Positions 6,513 through 15,327 of a stretch of DNA of 27,468 nt are shown piece by piece. The stretch is from positions 1 to 27,468 of the forward strand of contig PNIA01000017.1 of NCBI GenBank assembly GCA_002877855.1. The letters run 5' to 3'. Source of the stretch: Caldisphaera sp. (GTDB lineage: Archaea; Thermoproteota; Thermoprotei_A; Sulfolobales; Acidilobaceae). Made by a program: the position numbers and the translations under genes. Numbering within the stretch: the stretch's first letter is position 1; every line of letters begins with the position of its first letter. The notes beneath the pieces are model-generated. The model made no database searches. It was not told the origin of the DNA and worked only from the letters and a program-made list of their open reading frames with translations.

Positions 6513-9500
6513 CTAGTTTCTTTTATTAAGCTTACAATAGTTGTTTAGCTTTTTAACAAATATTTCATCATAAATTTCATTAATAAAATCTACTGGAGAC
6601 AATTTCTCGTTTTCTATCATGTCTAGCTGGCTTTCAAGTATTCTGCTGCTTTCTTCTGTTAATAAGTCTTTAAAAATCGATTCCATTAGATCATTATATA
6701 TTTCTATGCCTAATTTAGTTGGTATTATATATTTTTTCTTTTTGCTCTCTATTACATAACCATGTCTTATGTTAGACTCTATAACCTTTGCATATGTACT
6801 AGGCCTTCCAATATTTTTCTTTTTCATTAGCATAACTAAATCCCCATTTTTATATAGCTCTATTAAGCTTCCTTTATAGTATATCAAGTCATTTAATGGT
6901 ATTTCGTATTCAATATTTGTTTCCTTTTTAATCCAATTTTCTAACGATGGCTTAGTTATTATCGTGAAACCCTCTTTTACTATATTAATATTAAACTCTT
7001 TTTCTTGCTCTAAATCCCCTAGGATAAGCTTTACGATTGCTTTTTCTATTATTGATGAGCTCATTTGACTTGCAATAAACCTTTCAAATATTAATTGATA
7101 TAACTTGTAATGGAATTGGTTTAGTTCCACAGGCACCCTAATTGTTCTTTCTAATACAGCTCTCTCTAATTCTTGAGCATTTAATGGTTTTGTTACTCTT
7201 ATTGCTTCATGAGCACCTTCATTTCCCCAAGTTCTTGGTTTGTAATATTGAATTAAGTTGGCCTTTTCCAAATACTCTTTTGCTATTTGCATACCTGTTT
7301 GAGATATCCTTATTGAATCTGTTCTGTGATATGTTATTAAACCAGAATAAAACAGATCTTGGGCTAATTTCATTGTTAGTTGTGCTGTGTAACCATACTT
7401 TTGGCTTGCATCAAAAATTAATGCATCAGTAGTATATGGAGGCAATGGGTTAACTTCTTCATTATACACCTTAACTGTTATAGCTTTTAGCTTGCCCTCT
7501 TTGATCGCTTTTTCTGCTTGTTCTTTGTCCTTTGTATAATAATAAATATAATTTTGACTTGGCAGCTTAACTTTTATTTTAAATCCCATTTCTTTCTTAT
7601 ATTCATTGTATCTTTCAATAACCCATCCCAATACAGGAGTTTGAACTCTACCTGCTCCTAACCAAAGTTTACTATACTTATTTTGAAGGTATTTGCTTGT
7701 TGAAAATCCAATCCATCTGTCGTCTATTCTTCTAGCTATTTGTGCGTTTACTAACCCTTTATGTATCTGCCCTGGTTGTCTTAATGCTTCTAATACAGCA
7801 TTTAATGTGACTTCATGAAATGCTGATCTGTAAATGTTTTTGTTATATGGTTTTAAGGCTAAGTAAAGATCCCAAGCAATTTTTTCTCCTTCTCTATCAG
7901 GATCTGTCATTATTATTATTTGGTCAACTTCTGTTGCAAGTCTTTTTATAGATTGTAAAATAGACTCTGATGTTATGACAGCAGATGATCCGCATCTAGG
8001 GCACTTGTTGACTTCTTGAGTAAATTGATATCCACATTTTAAGCATTTTTTAATTGAAGTATAAATCGGGCTTATTGTACTATCAATTAGGTTTATGCCA
8101 TAGCACGATTCATTATCATCGTCAACTATTAGCTCATATACATGACCTTTTGAAGCAGTTATTGTTAAGAGATAGACGGTATTGGTTATTGGATCAACAG
8201 TTGTTGTTTCATAAATGTTTAGGTTTCCCTCTCTCCTCCTAGCAGGCTTTCCCCAAAAGCTAGCTATTGTCTTAGCTTTGGTTGGGCTTTCAACTATAAT
8301 AAGCTCACTCACGATATTTACTTTTTTACCTCCGTTTATTTTTCTTGAATCTTCTATTTCCTTCTTTACTTCATCTAAATTCAGTTCATCGAATTTAATA
8401 AAATTCGCTTGACTTATGTACTTTAGTTTTTCGCTTATTGATTCTATAAGCTCAGGAATTTCATCGATTATTATGGAAAGACCCTTTGTCATATGACCAT
8501 GATATAATCTGCTTGTTCTCCCGCTTGCTTGTAAATATGTTGGCCCATCAGATGAATATAGATAAAGCTGTCCTTTTTCATTTCTAATAACAAAAGAGCC
8601 TATTTTTATCCTATCTCCATCATTTGGAATATAATTTATCATTTCTTTATATACTTTATCAATAGAATTACTAACTAAATCCTTCAGAACTTTTAATATA
8701 CCCTTTGCTTCCATTTCTCCTCTTAATACTGCTGCGACTATTGGTGATTGTTCACTATATTTTGATAAAAAGCTTTCCAAACTCTTCCGCAAACTCGAAT
8801 ACGATTGATTTTTTTCTTCTAAAAACATTACAATCCTTAAAAGTCTCTGCGGAGATATCATAGCTGTTTTAAACTCAAGTTTTCTAGCAGGCGTTCCTAT
8901 AAATATAGCATATTTTATGATTTCTGGCAAATCGATACCTCTTACAACAGTACCATATCTGCTTGCTAAGCCTATAATAATATCTGCATCTCCTTTTTCA
9001 AGTTTCTCAACAGCTCTTCTTGAATTAGTTATAGCTTGTATAGCATTTATTCCATTTTCTTTTAGCATATTTATTAATGGTTTTACAACGTTTTTTCCAT
9101 ATGATTGCGAAATAAAAATAATGCCTCCTTTACCAAGCTTCTTAACCAGTTGTATAGCTTCGTTTAACATATCTTTTGATATAATATATGTGTCAAAAAC
9201 ATTTCTTAAATAATCTGTACCTCCACCAATTTCAAAACCCAATAGTTCTCTGAATATCAAATGTTTAATACCTTTGGGCCTACCTGTTGCAGAGGCTATT
9301 ATTAGTTGACCTTTTATTTCTTCATTGTTACTATTTAAAAGGCTCATTTGCAAATCAGAAATTTCTTGCTCTAGTTGTTTTATTTTATCTTCTTTTTTGT
9401 TAGATAACGCTATACTGAAATCCATTTTTTTAGTAACCAACTTATAAGCTGTTTCAACGCTTTCTTCTGTAAATCCTAATAGTATTAGAACCCTGTCTAT

Positions 9501-10157
9501 ATTTTTGCTATTCCTTAAAAGGCTATCTACATCATCAACAACTATCAATCCAAAAGGTGAGAACTCTTTTAATTTATTAAACTTTTTAGTTAAATATCCA
9601 GGAGTTATTATTAATACTTTGTAATCACCTTTTTCTATTTTTAATAGCATATCTTCCTTCATATTTTTGGGCATAGAAGAATAATAAAAAGCTATTCCAT
9701 CATTTATAAAGCCTTTTAATCTTTCTGCTGTTTGTGCGACTAAATTTTCTGTTGGTGTTAAATATAAAATTTTTCTATCTAATCCATTAATGGCCCTGAA
9801 GGCGGTATAGGCCATTAAAAGGGTTGTTTTTCCTACTCCAGTAGGAGCAACAATAGAAAAGCTTTCAGGATATAAAAGCCTTCTAGCCCAGCTTTTTTGG
9901 GCACTTGATAAATAATAACTTGTTGTTTTTTCGAAATATTCTTTGAATTCATTATAACTTTTTTCCAAATAATAGAGCCAGGAATATCCATATAATTTCC
10001 CCCTTTTTCTCAAGGCTTCACCAATAGAAATTGGATCATTATTTTCTATTTCTACTTCTAAGCATTGATTACAAGGTAGTCCTTTCTCTAATCTTACTGA
10101 AGTTATCTCTTTTCCGCAATTGGGGCAAAGATGCCTAAATATTGGATCTAATGACAT
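6513..10157 (-). CDS. rgy: Reverse gyrase
   Basis: A complete 1214-residue reverse gyrase, the hallmark enzyme of hyperthermophiles, which adds positive supercoils using ATP. N-terminal zinc finger: Cys11, 14, 29, 32. Helicase-like half: Walker A APTGVGKTT (Lys110), the DDVD box typical of this enzyme (about residue 208), SATGRPKG (motif III region) and the later QASGRTSR motif VI. Topoisomerase half: TOPRIM beginning LIIVESPTKAKTIASFWG, with DPDREGEKIAWDLY near residue 750; second zinc finger Cys705, 708, 719, 722; catalytic tyrosine Tyr943 in GLITYHRTDSIRIS; and GRPSTYAKVIE near the C-terminus. Both zinc fingers and all catalytic residues checked are present, so it should be active. It precedes Alba on the same strand, grouping two DNA-topology/chromatin genes. 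Confidence 0.98.
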   Translation of the reverse strand: MSLDPIFRHLCPNCGKEITSVRLEKGLPCNQCLEVEIENNDPISIGEALRKRGKLYGYSWLYYLEKSYNEFKEYFEKTTSYYLSSAQKSWARRLLYPESFSIVAPTGVGKTTLLMAYTAFRAINGLDRKILYLTPTENLVAQTAERLKGFINDGIAFYYSSMPKNMKEDMLLKIEKGDYKVLIITPGYLTKKFNKLKEFSPFGLIVVDDVDSLLRNSKNIDRVLILLGFTEESVETAYKLVTKKMDFSIALSNKKEDKIKQLEQEISDLQMSLLNSNNEEIKGQLIIASATGRPKGIKHLIFRELLGFEIGGGTDYLRNVFDTYIISKDMLNEAIQLVKKLGKGGIIFISQSYGKNVVKPLINMLKENGINAIQAITNSRRAVEKLEKGDADIIIGLASRYGTVVRGIDLPEIIKYAIFIGTPARKLEFKTAMISPQRLLRIVMFLEEKNQSYSSLRKSLESFLSKYSEQSPIVAAVLRGEMEAKGILKVLKDLVSNSIDKVYKEMINYIPNDGDRIKIGSFVIRNEKGQLYLYSSDGPTYLQASGRTSRLYHGHMTKGLSIIIDEIPELIESISEKLKYISQANFIKFDELNLDEVKKEIEDSRKINGGKKVNIVSELIIVESPTKAKTIASFWGKPARRREGNLNIYETTTVDPITNTVYLLTITASKGHVYELIVDDDNESCYGINLIDSTISPIYTSIKKCLKCGYQFTQEVNKCPRCGSSAVITSESILQSIKRLATEVDQIIIMTDPDREGEKIAWDLYLALKPYNKNIYRSAFHEVTLNAVLEALRQPGQIHKGLVNAQIARRIDDRWIGFSTSKYLQNKYSKLWLGAGRVQTPVLGWVIERYNEYKKEMGFKIKVKLPSQNYIYYYTKDKEQAEKAIKEGKLKAITVKVYNEEVNPLPPYTTDALIFDASQKYGYTAQLTMKLAQDLFYSGLITYHRTDSIRISQTGMQIAKEYLEKANLIQYYKPRTWGNEGAHEAIRVTKPLNAQELERAVLERTIRVPVELNQFHYKLYQLIFERFIASQMSSSIIEKAIVKLILGDLEQEKEFNINIVKEGFTIITKPSLENWIKKETNIEYEIPLNDLIYYKGSLIELYKNGDLVMLMKKKNIGRPSTYAKVIESNIRHGYVIESKKKKYIIPTKLGIEIYNDLMESIFKDLLTEESSRILESQLDMIENEKLSPVDFINEIYDEIFVKKLNNYCKLNKRN

Positions 10158-10158
10158 A

Positions 10159-10187
10159 AATCGACCGCCTGAGGGCCATCCTCGATT
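10159..10187 (-). promoter_or_regulatory. Inverted repeat in the reverse gyrase leader/promoter
   Basis: On the minus strand AATCGA (10187-10182) and TCGATT (10164-10159) are perfect inverted arms around GGATGGCCCTCAGGCGG, which itself can pair GCC with GGC. The element ends one base before the ATG codon and contains the likely ribosome site AGGCGGTCG. The outer arm also overlaps a TATA-like CTTTTAA (about 10186-10192). It may be an RNA hairpin covering the ribosome site or a protein operator. Confidence 0.45.
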
Positions 10188-10234
10188 AAAAGGTTTCTAA
10201 GAATCTAGAGTTATTAAGCATTAAGGGTACTCAT

Positions 10235-10262
10235 TTTATTTATAAAAAATAAAAATAAAAAG
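10235..10262 (-). terminator. T-rich terminator after the solute-binding protein gene
   Basis: Directly after the stop codon at 10263 the minus strand reads CTTTTTATTTTTATTTTTT, the T-rich tract type that ends archaeal transcripts. It would separate the binding-protein gene from reverse gyrase. Confidence 0.5.
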
Positions 10263-13103
10263 TTATGGTTTTTCCCACCACCAGAAGAATGACTCTAATC
10301 CGTTGGTTATAGCAGGATTTGATTGCCATGCTAAGTTGTTTTGATATGCATTCATATATGATCCTAATATCCAGAACTTGCTAGGTATGACAACATATAC
10401 AAATTGATATTGATTTATTGCTAGCTGTTGTGCATTATGTATTATTTGAGTAGCATTGCTCCAACCTTCTTCATCTGCTAAATCTGCTTGAACTATCAAA
10501 TTATTTAATTGTTTGTATTGTTGAGCTTCCTGCCACATTAATGAACCTACATAGGTATTATTTGTGCTGTTAAACTGATGTGATAATTGCTCTAAGTATC
10601 CGACATCCCAACCATCAGGTGCTGGGTATATACCTCCTTGTTGATATATGAATGGTAACCAATACCATGTTAATGGTATTCCATTCCAATCTAAATAATA
10701 AACAGGTAAAGGATTTTGTCCGGGTATCAAATATGATATTATAGTTGAGAATGGCATGTATAAAGGTTGTGCATTTATGTTTGGATCTATTTCATGTAAT
10801 GCCTGCGCCCACATCTCTGCTGCTGTGTAATCAACAGTATCACCGCTTGATACTATTATTGGGAAGTTAACTGTTATATTGTAAAAACCTGATTCTTCCA
10901 TTAATTGCTTTGCATAAGTTAAATTAAATGTTGGACAGCCTGTGAAATCTGATGGTGGTATAGAATAATCAAGGCCTGGTATTAATATTCCGCACCATGG
11001 ATTGCCGAGATTTACATGATATTTGGCATTTCCTAATACATCATTTATGTACTCTGAATAATTAAAAGCATAAGCAAATGCCTCTCTTACTAACGGGTTT
11101 GCGAAATAATATGATGGTATGCTGTAAGATGGATTGATTTGTTTTAATAATGGAACGCTTATATTTAAGTTAAACGCAAACCACCATTCATTCAAAGATG
11201 GTTCATTGTACATTTTTATTTTTCCTTGGCTTTGCAATTGTAATAAAGTGGGGAGGTAAGGAGCTGGACTGCTTTTTGGAAAAGTAACTATATCTGCTTG
11301 TCCACTTGCAAGCATATTTATTGCTGTTGTTGGGTCTTTAACCCAATCTACTATAACTGTTTCATTTGGTTTTGGGAAATATGTTATATTATTAGGCCAA
11401 TACGGGTTAGGCTTTAAAACAACTGATTGTCCAGGAGTAAATGATGCTATATAATATGGTCCTGTAAATCCAGCATTTGGAGCTGGCCATTGAACGTTTG
11501 TATTATAATTACCAGCGATACAAGTCTGCTGGTATTGATAAAATGATTGTGCTAATTGAGTATAATTGTTGTTATAATAGCCGGTTAAGTTTAATCCATC
11601 TCCAACTTGATTTAACCATTTAGCATCCATTACATAATCAAATGTTGTCATCATATTGAAGAAAAATATAGGTGTCACAGGTTGTATTAAATGAAAAGTT
11701 ACTGTGTTAGTTTGGTTGTTATAAGATACTGACTCCATTATTTCCTTAGCGCCTAGAGAATCGTTGGGTGAAGTGACAATAAAAGTAAAGAGTGTATAAT
11801 TTGGTACAGTAAAAGGCGCTAAATTTGTACCTGAACCTGCCGGTATACCTCCAGCACATACTAATGCCCTTATCATACTATACCATACATCATACGCTGT
11901 TATAGGATCTCCATTAGATGCCTTTAGACCAGGCCTTATTTTGAAAATGTATACTGTATAATTGGGAGAAATTGCGCCATAAGTGTATCTAGCTGTTACG
12001 TTAGACCAATTGCCAACAGTAGGTATATATTCAGCTATCATTGGCACAAACTTGCTTATGCTTGATTGATAGTACCATAATAGGGCCCCATATACATTGT
12101 TTATTATTTCGTTGCTAACTGTATCTGGAAATAGGTCCGGATCAAATGTAAATGGACCACCTGGAACCACTTCTGCATCAACAATTACTCCTTGATTTGG
12201 CACTGAAACTTGAGGTGAATATAGATTAAATGGATAATTGCTTGAATAAACGGCAAAAGTTTTATATGTTGTATAATTATATGATTTTCCATTACTTACA
12301 TTTTCAGTAACTATAGTTAAGCTAACTGGATATAATCCTGGCTTAGTGAATGTAATGTTTATTGGATTTTCTTGAGGGGCTAGGTATGTTGTATTTCCTG
12401 AGCCAGTTTTAACTACCTGTGTTATATAGCCAGTTGCATTAACTGATGGTATTGTTAAGACTGTTCCATTTCCTAAGTTCCAAACATATTCTTTTATAGT
12501 AATATTTTGTCCTGATGGGGGCTGTAAATATCCTGCGTTTAATGTAACAGTTTCTCCTACATTTATCACAGGACCTTTATTTGATGTTATCACAGGAACA
12601 GTAATTAGAGGAGCATACGATGAATTTACATTTGGAGCTACTATTATTTCTATTAAATTTGATAATGAGCTTCCTACATATGCTCCATTGCTGTTATATA
12701 AATTATAATAAATTAAATATTGTCCAGGATAATTGAATGAAACGTTTGTATATTGAGAAGTAACTTTATATTCATTTCCAGCCCCATCGAATAACATTGC
12801 ATAATATCCATTTTGAACTTGGTTTATTTCAACCATTATAGGCACATTAGTTAAAGCAGAATAGCTTTCCGGTAGCGGTGGTGAAAGAGAATTTTCTATC
12901 GTACTAGTTGTACTACTAGAAGTTGATGTAGTTTGAGAAGTTGATGTAGTTGTACTACTAGAAGTTGTACTACTAGAAGTTGATGTAGTTTGAGGCTTCT
13001 TTGAAAGCATTAAAGCGACTGATATTCCCACTACAATAATTATTATTAAAACTACTACTAAGATACTTTTAGATACAGATTTATAATATTTCCCACTTAA
13101 CAT
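10263..13103 (-). CDS. ABC transporter substrate-binding protein, family 5 (oligopeptide/oligosaccharide), membrane-anchored
   Basis: A large (946-residue) extracellular binding protein. From the N-terminus: a hydrophobic anchor (SILVVVLIIIIVVGISVALML, about residues 10-32), a Thr/Ser/Gln linker (about 35-70), a beta-rich stretch with a PKD-like module (INVGETVTLNAG, YVWNLGNGTV), then the SBP_bac_5 core from roughly residue 300 (TFDPDLFPDTVSNEIINNVYGALLWY; ASNGDPITAYDVWYSMIRAL; PNPYWPNN). Many NxT/NxS sites suggest glycosylation. It should capture peptides or sugars for an ABC importer, but no permease or ATPase genes are adjacent. The start at 13103 is preferred over an in-frame ATG at 13133: GGTGGG lies three bases ahead of it, and a TATA element at 13145-13156 predicts a transcript start near 13124. 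A shorter paralogue lies at 1-504. Confidence 0.9.
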   Translation of the reverse strand: MLSGKYYKSVSKSILVVVLIIIIVVGISVALMLSKKPQTTSTSSSTTSSSTTTSTSQTTSTSSSTTSTIENSLSPPLPESYSALTNVPIMVEINQVQNGYYAMLFDGAGNEYKVTSQYTNVSFNYPGQYLIYYNLYNSNGAYVGSSLSNLIEIIVAPNVNSSYAPLITVPVITSNKGPVINVGETVTLNAGYLQPPSGQNITIKEYVWNLGNGTVLTIPSVNATGYITQVVKTGSGNTTYLAPQENPINITFTKPGLYPVSLTIVTENVSNGKSYNYTTYKTFAVYSSNYPFNLYSPQVSVPNQGVIVDAEVVPGGPFTFDPDLFPDTVSNEIINNVYGALLWYYQSSISKFVPMIAEYIPTVGNWSNVTARYTYGAISPNYTVYIFKIRPGLKASNGDPITAYDVWYSMIRALVCAGGIPAGSGTNLAPFTVPNYTLFTFIVTSPNDSLGAKEIMESVSYNNQTNTVTFHLIQPVTPIFFFNMMTTFDYVMDAKWLNQVGDGLNLTGYYNNNYTQLAQSFYQYQQTCIAGNYNTNVQWPAPNAGFTGPYYIASFTPGQSVVLKPNPYWPNNITYFPKPNETVIVDWVKDPTTAINMLASGQADIVTFPKSSPAPYLPTLLQLQSQGKIKMYNEPSLNEWWFAFNLNISVPLLKQINPSYSIPSYYFANPLVREAFAYAFNYSEYINDVLGNAKYHVNLGNPWCGILIPGLDYSIPPSDFTGCPTFNLTYAKQLMEESGFYNITVNFPIIVSSGDTVDYTAAEMWAQALHEIDPNINAQPLYMPFSTIISYLIPGQNPLPVYYLDWNGIPLTWYWLPFIYQQGGIYPAPDGWDVGYLEQLSHQFNSTNNTYVGSLMWQEAQQYKQLNNLIVQADLADEEGWSNATQIIHNAQQLAINQYQFVYVVIPSKFWILGSYMNAYQNNLAWQSNPAITNGLESFFWWWEKP
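12906..12994. repeat. Short tandem/direct repeats encoding the Thr/Ser linker
   Basis: A 32-bp unit beginning AGTTGTACTACTAGAAG (12906-12937) recurs at 12963-12994, offset 57 bp. The sub-unit GTTGTACTACTAGAA occurs three times, twice in tandem between the copies. The repeats lie in frame in the linker and are prone to copy-number change. Confidence 0.7.
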
Positions 13104-13144
13104 TTTCCCACCATTTTGGTCTAAAATATACATAATTGTTGCAG

Positions 13145-13156
13145 TTTTTAAATATT
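13145..13156 (-). promoter_or_regulatory. TATA box for the solute-binding protein gene
   Basis: AATATTTAAAAA on the minus strand, centred near 13150. A start 26 nt downstream falls at about 13124, inside the longer frame, which supports the ATG at 13103 and gives a short leader with GGTGGG. Confidence 0.5.
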
Positions 13157-13206
13157 TCGCTTTGAATTATAATATATTATATATATTTTATGATAATAAT
13201 GATAGC

Positions 13207-13237
13207 AAATAATAAAAACAAGGGTTAATAAACCTTA
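13207..13237 (-). terminator. Hairpin plus T-tract terminator after the S9 peptidase
   Basis: GGTT (13223-13226) and AACC (13231-13234) pair around AATA, extended by flanking A/T pairs. On the minus strand the hairpin is followed by TTGTTTTTATT (13210-13220). It lies 5-35 bases after the peptidase stop. Confidence 0.5.
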
Positions 13238-13241
13238 AAAA

Positions 13242-15104
13242 TTATTTTTTAAGTTTTTCATTGATGAAAGAAAGCTTAATTTCATATCTTTTCTTTCTAT
13301 GTCTTGGTTCCGCTTTTGTACTATGACCATGACTTCCTTTTGTGAATAAAACAATTCTGCTTTCCTTATTATTCATGTAAAGAGATATATGCATAGCCAG
13401 TGATTGATCAATAAAGCATCTATAATCTTGATTGCTATGTATCAACAAAACAGGTGTTGTTACGTTGTTTATATGATAGAATGGACTCTTCTTTATATAT
13501 TCATTAAGATTTTCGTGAGGTGTTTTACCTATTTGATCTGGATCAAAGAAATATCCTATATCAGAAGCATAATAGTCAGAAATCCAATCGGCAATACCAT
13601 TTTCACTAACGGCCGCTTTAAATAAATTTGTCTTTGTTATAAATACATTAGTCATGTAACCTCCATAACTTATACCAGTGACTGCCATCCTATCTTTGTC
13701 AATGTTGTATTTTTTTATGATATAGTCTAGAAAATTCATTAATTCATTAAAATCTTCTTCACCATATTTTCCTCTTATATCTGCGAACTTTTCATCATAA
13801 CCATCACTGCCTGTGGGATTTGCAAAGATAATTGCATAGCCATTAGATGCAAAAAGTTGCATTTCTGGGTAGAAATTATAACCGTACATACCCTTAGGCC
13901 CACCATGTATATATAATATTAAAGGTTTCTTATCATTTCCTTCTGGCATAATTATCCAGCCGTCAATTTTTTTACCATTAACATTAACTTCTTCATGTTT
14001 ATGTTCATATAGATTTACATCATTTAAGAAATCATTATATGAAGTTAATTTTCGAACTCCTTTATTATCTAATTTATATACCTCCATGGCCTTAGTTGGT
14101 TCAGCATAAACATATACTAACGTATCTTTATTAGAGCTTCCTGTTAAAACAAATCCATTGCTTACTATTTCTTTAAAATTATCATTAAATAAAATTATTT
14201 TCGAAAATCCTCTATCATAGATTTGCAGTGCGATGCCATTAGAATATTGGCCTATTATTGATTGTATGTTTCTGTCAATTTTATTACACGTTAAACAATC
14301 AGCTTTATTCTCATCAATCCTATAAAGTTTAAAATGGCTTGAAATACCTATTTCATTGTTATGTATCAATCCATATAAATTATTATTTATGCATGCAAGG
14401 CTCTCTATAAAATACCCTTGCAATAAAGTGCTCTCTTCACTACTTTCAGGATTAATTTTAACAAGCTTATGCTTATAAGGAAACCTTATATCAATAGGTG
14501 TAGAATAAAATATGTTTTTATTGCATGAGCATAAAGATGTAGGATATATATAATTTTCTTCTTTTTTTAGCTCTTTAACGTAACCTGAACTAATGTTAAT
14601 AAAATAAAGAGTGTAGATATAGGTCCCAATGAATCCTGTATCATCCATCCAAAATGGTAGCCTATCTGTTGATATATAATCTCCATCATTGTCATAATAT
14701 TTGTCGTTTTCTGGGACAATAGCTATCAAGTTTTCATTATCATACCATTCTAAAGTTAAGACTCCATTTTTAAACCAAGATATGTTTTTTGGCTCTCCTT
14801 CTAAGTTATAAATATAAATCCCTTGACCTTTGCTGTTTTCATTTTCCCCCCTCTTACTTAAAAAAGCTAGAGTTTCTCCATTTGGAGACCATCTAGGTGA
14901 AGAATCTGATCCGCTAGTCAAAAAAATTTCTTTATTGTTATTTTTTATTATATGAATGTAATTATTATTTTTGTTTTTCTCTAAATCGGATTTAGTATAA
15001 GATATAGCTATATTGCCTGAGGAAGATATCTTAACTTCGTTAATGGAAGTTAGTTTAAGTATATCATCTATCGTAAAATTCCTTTTTTTGATCACACTAT
15101 ACAC
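13242..15104 (-). CDS. S9-family serine peptidase (prolyl oligopeptidase / acylaminoacyl-peptidase type)
   Basis: A 620-residue protein with an N-terminal beta-propeller (repeated strands with SPRWSPNGETLAFLS, residues about 65-85) and a C-terminal alpha/beta hydrolase domain. Oxyanion segment YIHGGPKGMYGYNFYPEMQLFASNGYAIIFANPTGSDGYDE is typical of S9C enzymes. Catalytic triad by motif: Ser479 (GISYGGY), Asp560 (SNQDYRC), His592 or 594 (GSHGHS). No signal peptide is visible, so it is probably cytoplasmic and trims short peptides or N-acylated peptides. Start is GTG at 15104; an in-frame GTG three codons later (15095) with GGGTG upstream is an alternative. It lies 138 bases upstream of the binding protein gene on the same strand, fitting peptide use, but a terminator lies between. 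Confidence 0.93.
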   Translation of the reverse strand: MYSVIKKRNFTIDDILKLTSINEVKISSSGNIAISYTKSDLEKNKNNNYIHIIKNNNKEIFLTSGSDSSPRWSPNGETLAFLSKRGENENSKGQGIYIYNLEGEPKNISWFKNGVLTLEWYDNENLIAIVPENDKYYDNDGDYISTDRLPFWMDDTGFIGTYIYTLYFINISSGYVKELKKEENYIYPTSLCSCNKNIFYSTPIDIRFPYKHKLVKINPESSEESTLLQGYFIESLACINNNLYGLIHNNEIGISSHFKLYRIDENKADCLTCNKIDRNIQSIIGQYSNGIALQIYDRGFSKIILFNDNFKEIVSNGFVLTGSSNKDTLVYVYAEPTKAMEVYKLDNKGVRKLTSYNDFLNDVNLYEHKHEEVNVNGKKIDGWIIMPEGNDKKPLILYIHGGPKGMYGYNFYPEMQLFASNGYAIIFANPTGSDGYDEKFADIRGKYGEEDFNELMNFLDYIIKKYNIDKDRMAVTGISYGGYMTNVFITKTNLFKAAVSENGIADWISDYYASDIGYFFDPDQIGKTPHENLNEYIKKSPFYHINNVTTPVLLIHSNQDYRCFIDQSLAMHISLYMNNKESRIVLFTKGSHGHSTKAEPRHRKKRYEIKLSFINEKLKK

Positions 15105-15150
15105 CCATATGTATAAATAAAGAATAAATTAAAAACTTTGGTATTGTAAA

Positions 15151-15165
15151 CAATTATAATATTTA
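15151..15165 (+). promoter_or_regulatory. TATA-like element before the candidate structured RNA
   Basis: CAATTATAATATTTAT on the plus strand is centred near 15158; a start 26 nt downstream would fall at about 15184, where the GC-richer structured segment begins. Confidence 0.35.
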
Positions 15166-15183
15166 TCAAATTAAGATATTCGC

Positions 15184-15245
15184 AATCATTCTCATTATTA
15201 CAAACGAATGGTAAGCCATGTCCTTTAGGATGAGAGTAGTTAGCT
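15184..15245 (+). ncRNA. Candidate structured small RNA or leader element (unclassified)
   Basis: Within a 223-bp spacer of very low GC, this segment is visibly GC-richer and foldable. ATTCTCAT (15188-15195) pairs with ATGAGAGT (15230-15237) as an eight-pair stem with one wobble. Inside it are the hairpins ATGG-TAAG-CCAT (15208-15219) and TCC-TTTA-GGA (15221-15230), giving a three-way shape; the last pair of the outer stem competes with the second hairpin. No C/D boxes or known riboswitch core are recognised. The strand is uncertain; plus is favoured by the TATA spacing. Confidence 0.35.
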
Positions 15246-15296
15246 AATTATAAAATAAAATTAATTTTATTAATATCCTTGGTTGGAAAGTGAAAT

Positions 15297-15307
15297 GTTT
15301 TTATTTT
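15297..15307 (+). promoter_or_regulatory. TATA box for the NuoF-like gene
   Basis: GTTTTTATTTT centred near 15302 places the start at about 15328, exactly at the GTG codon. The message would be leaderless from GTG 15328 or have a nine-base leader to ATG 15337. Confidence 0.5.
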
Positions 15308-15327
15308 CTGAAATATCTTAATAACGT

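Noticed and set aside
7142..9213. Several plus-strand open frames of 60-98 codons opposite reverse gyrase (and similar ones opposite other genes, such as 13404-13625 and 22848-23339)
   Set aside because: They lie antisense to well-supported genes, have no ribosome site and read as low-complexity Leu/Phe/Ser sequence; they are mirror images of real coding.
12906..12994. Repeat array resembling CRISPR
   Set aside because: The units are contiguous, in frame and code for a Thr/Ser linker; there are no unique spacers and no cas genes.
15184..15199. Fur/DtxR-like iron box (AATCATTCTCATTATT) ahead of the Fe-S genes
   Set aside because: The match is partial, such AT-rich words are common here, and the same bases are better explained as one arm of the stem at 15188-15237.
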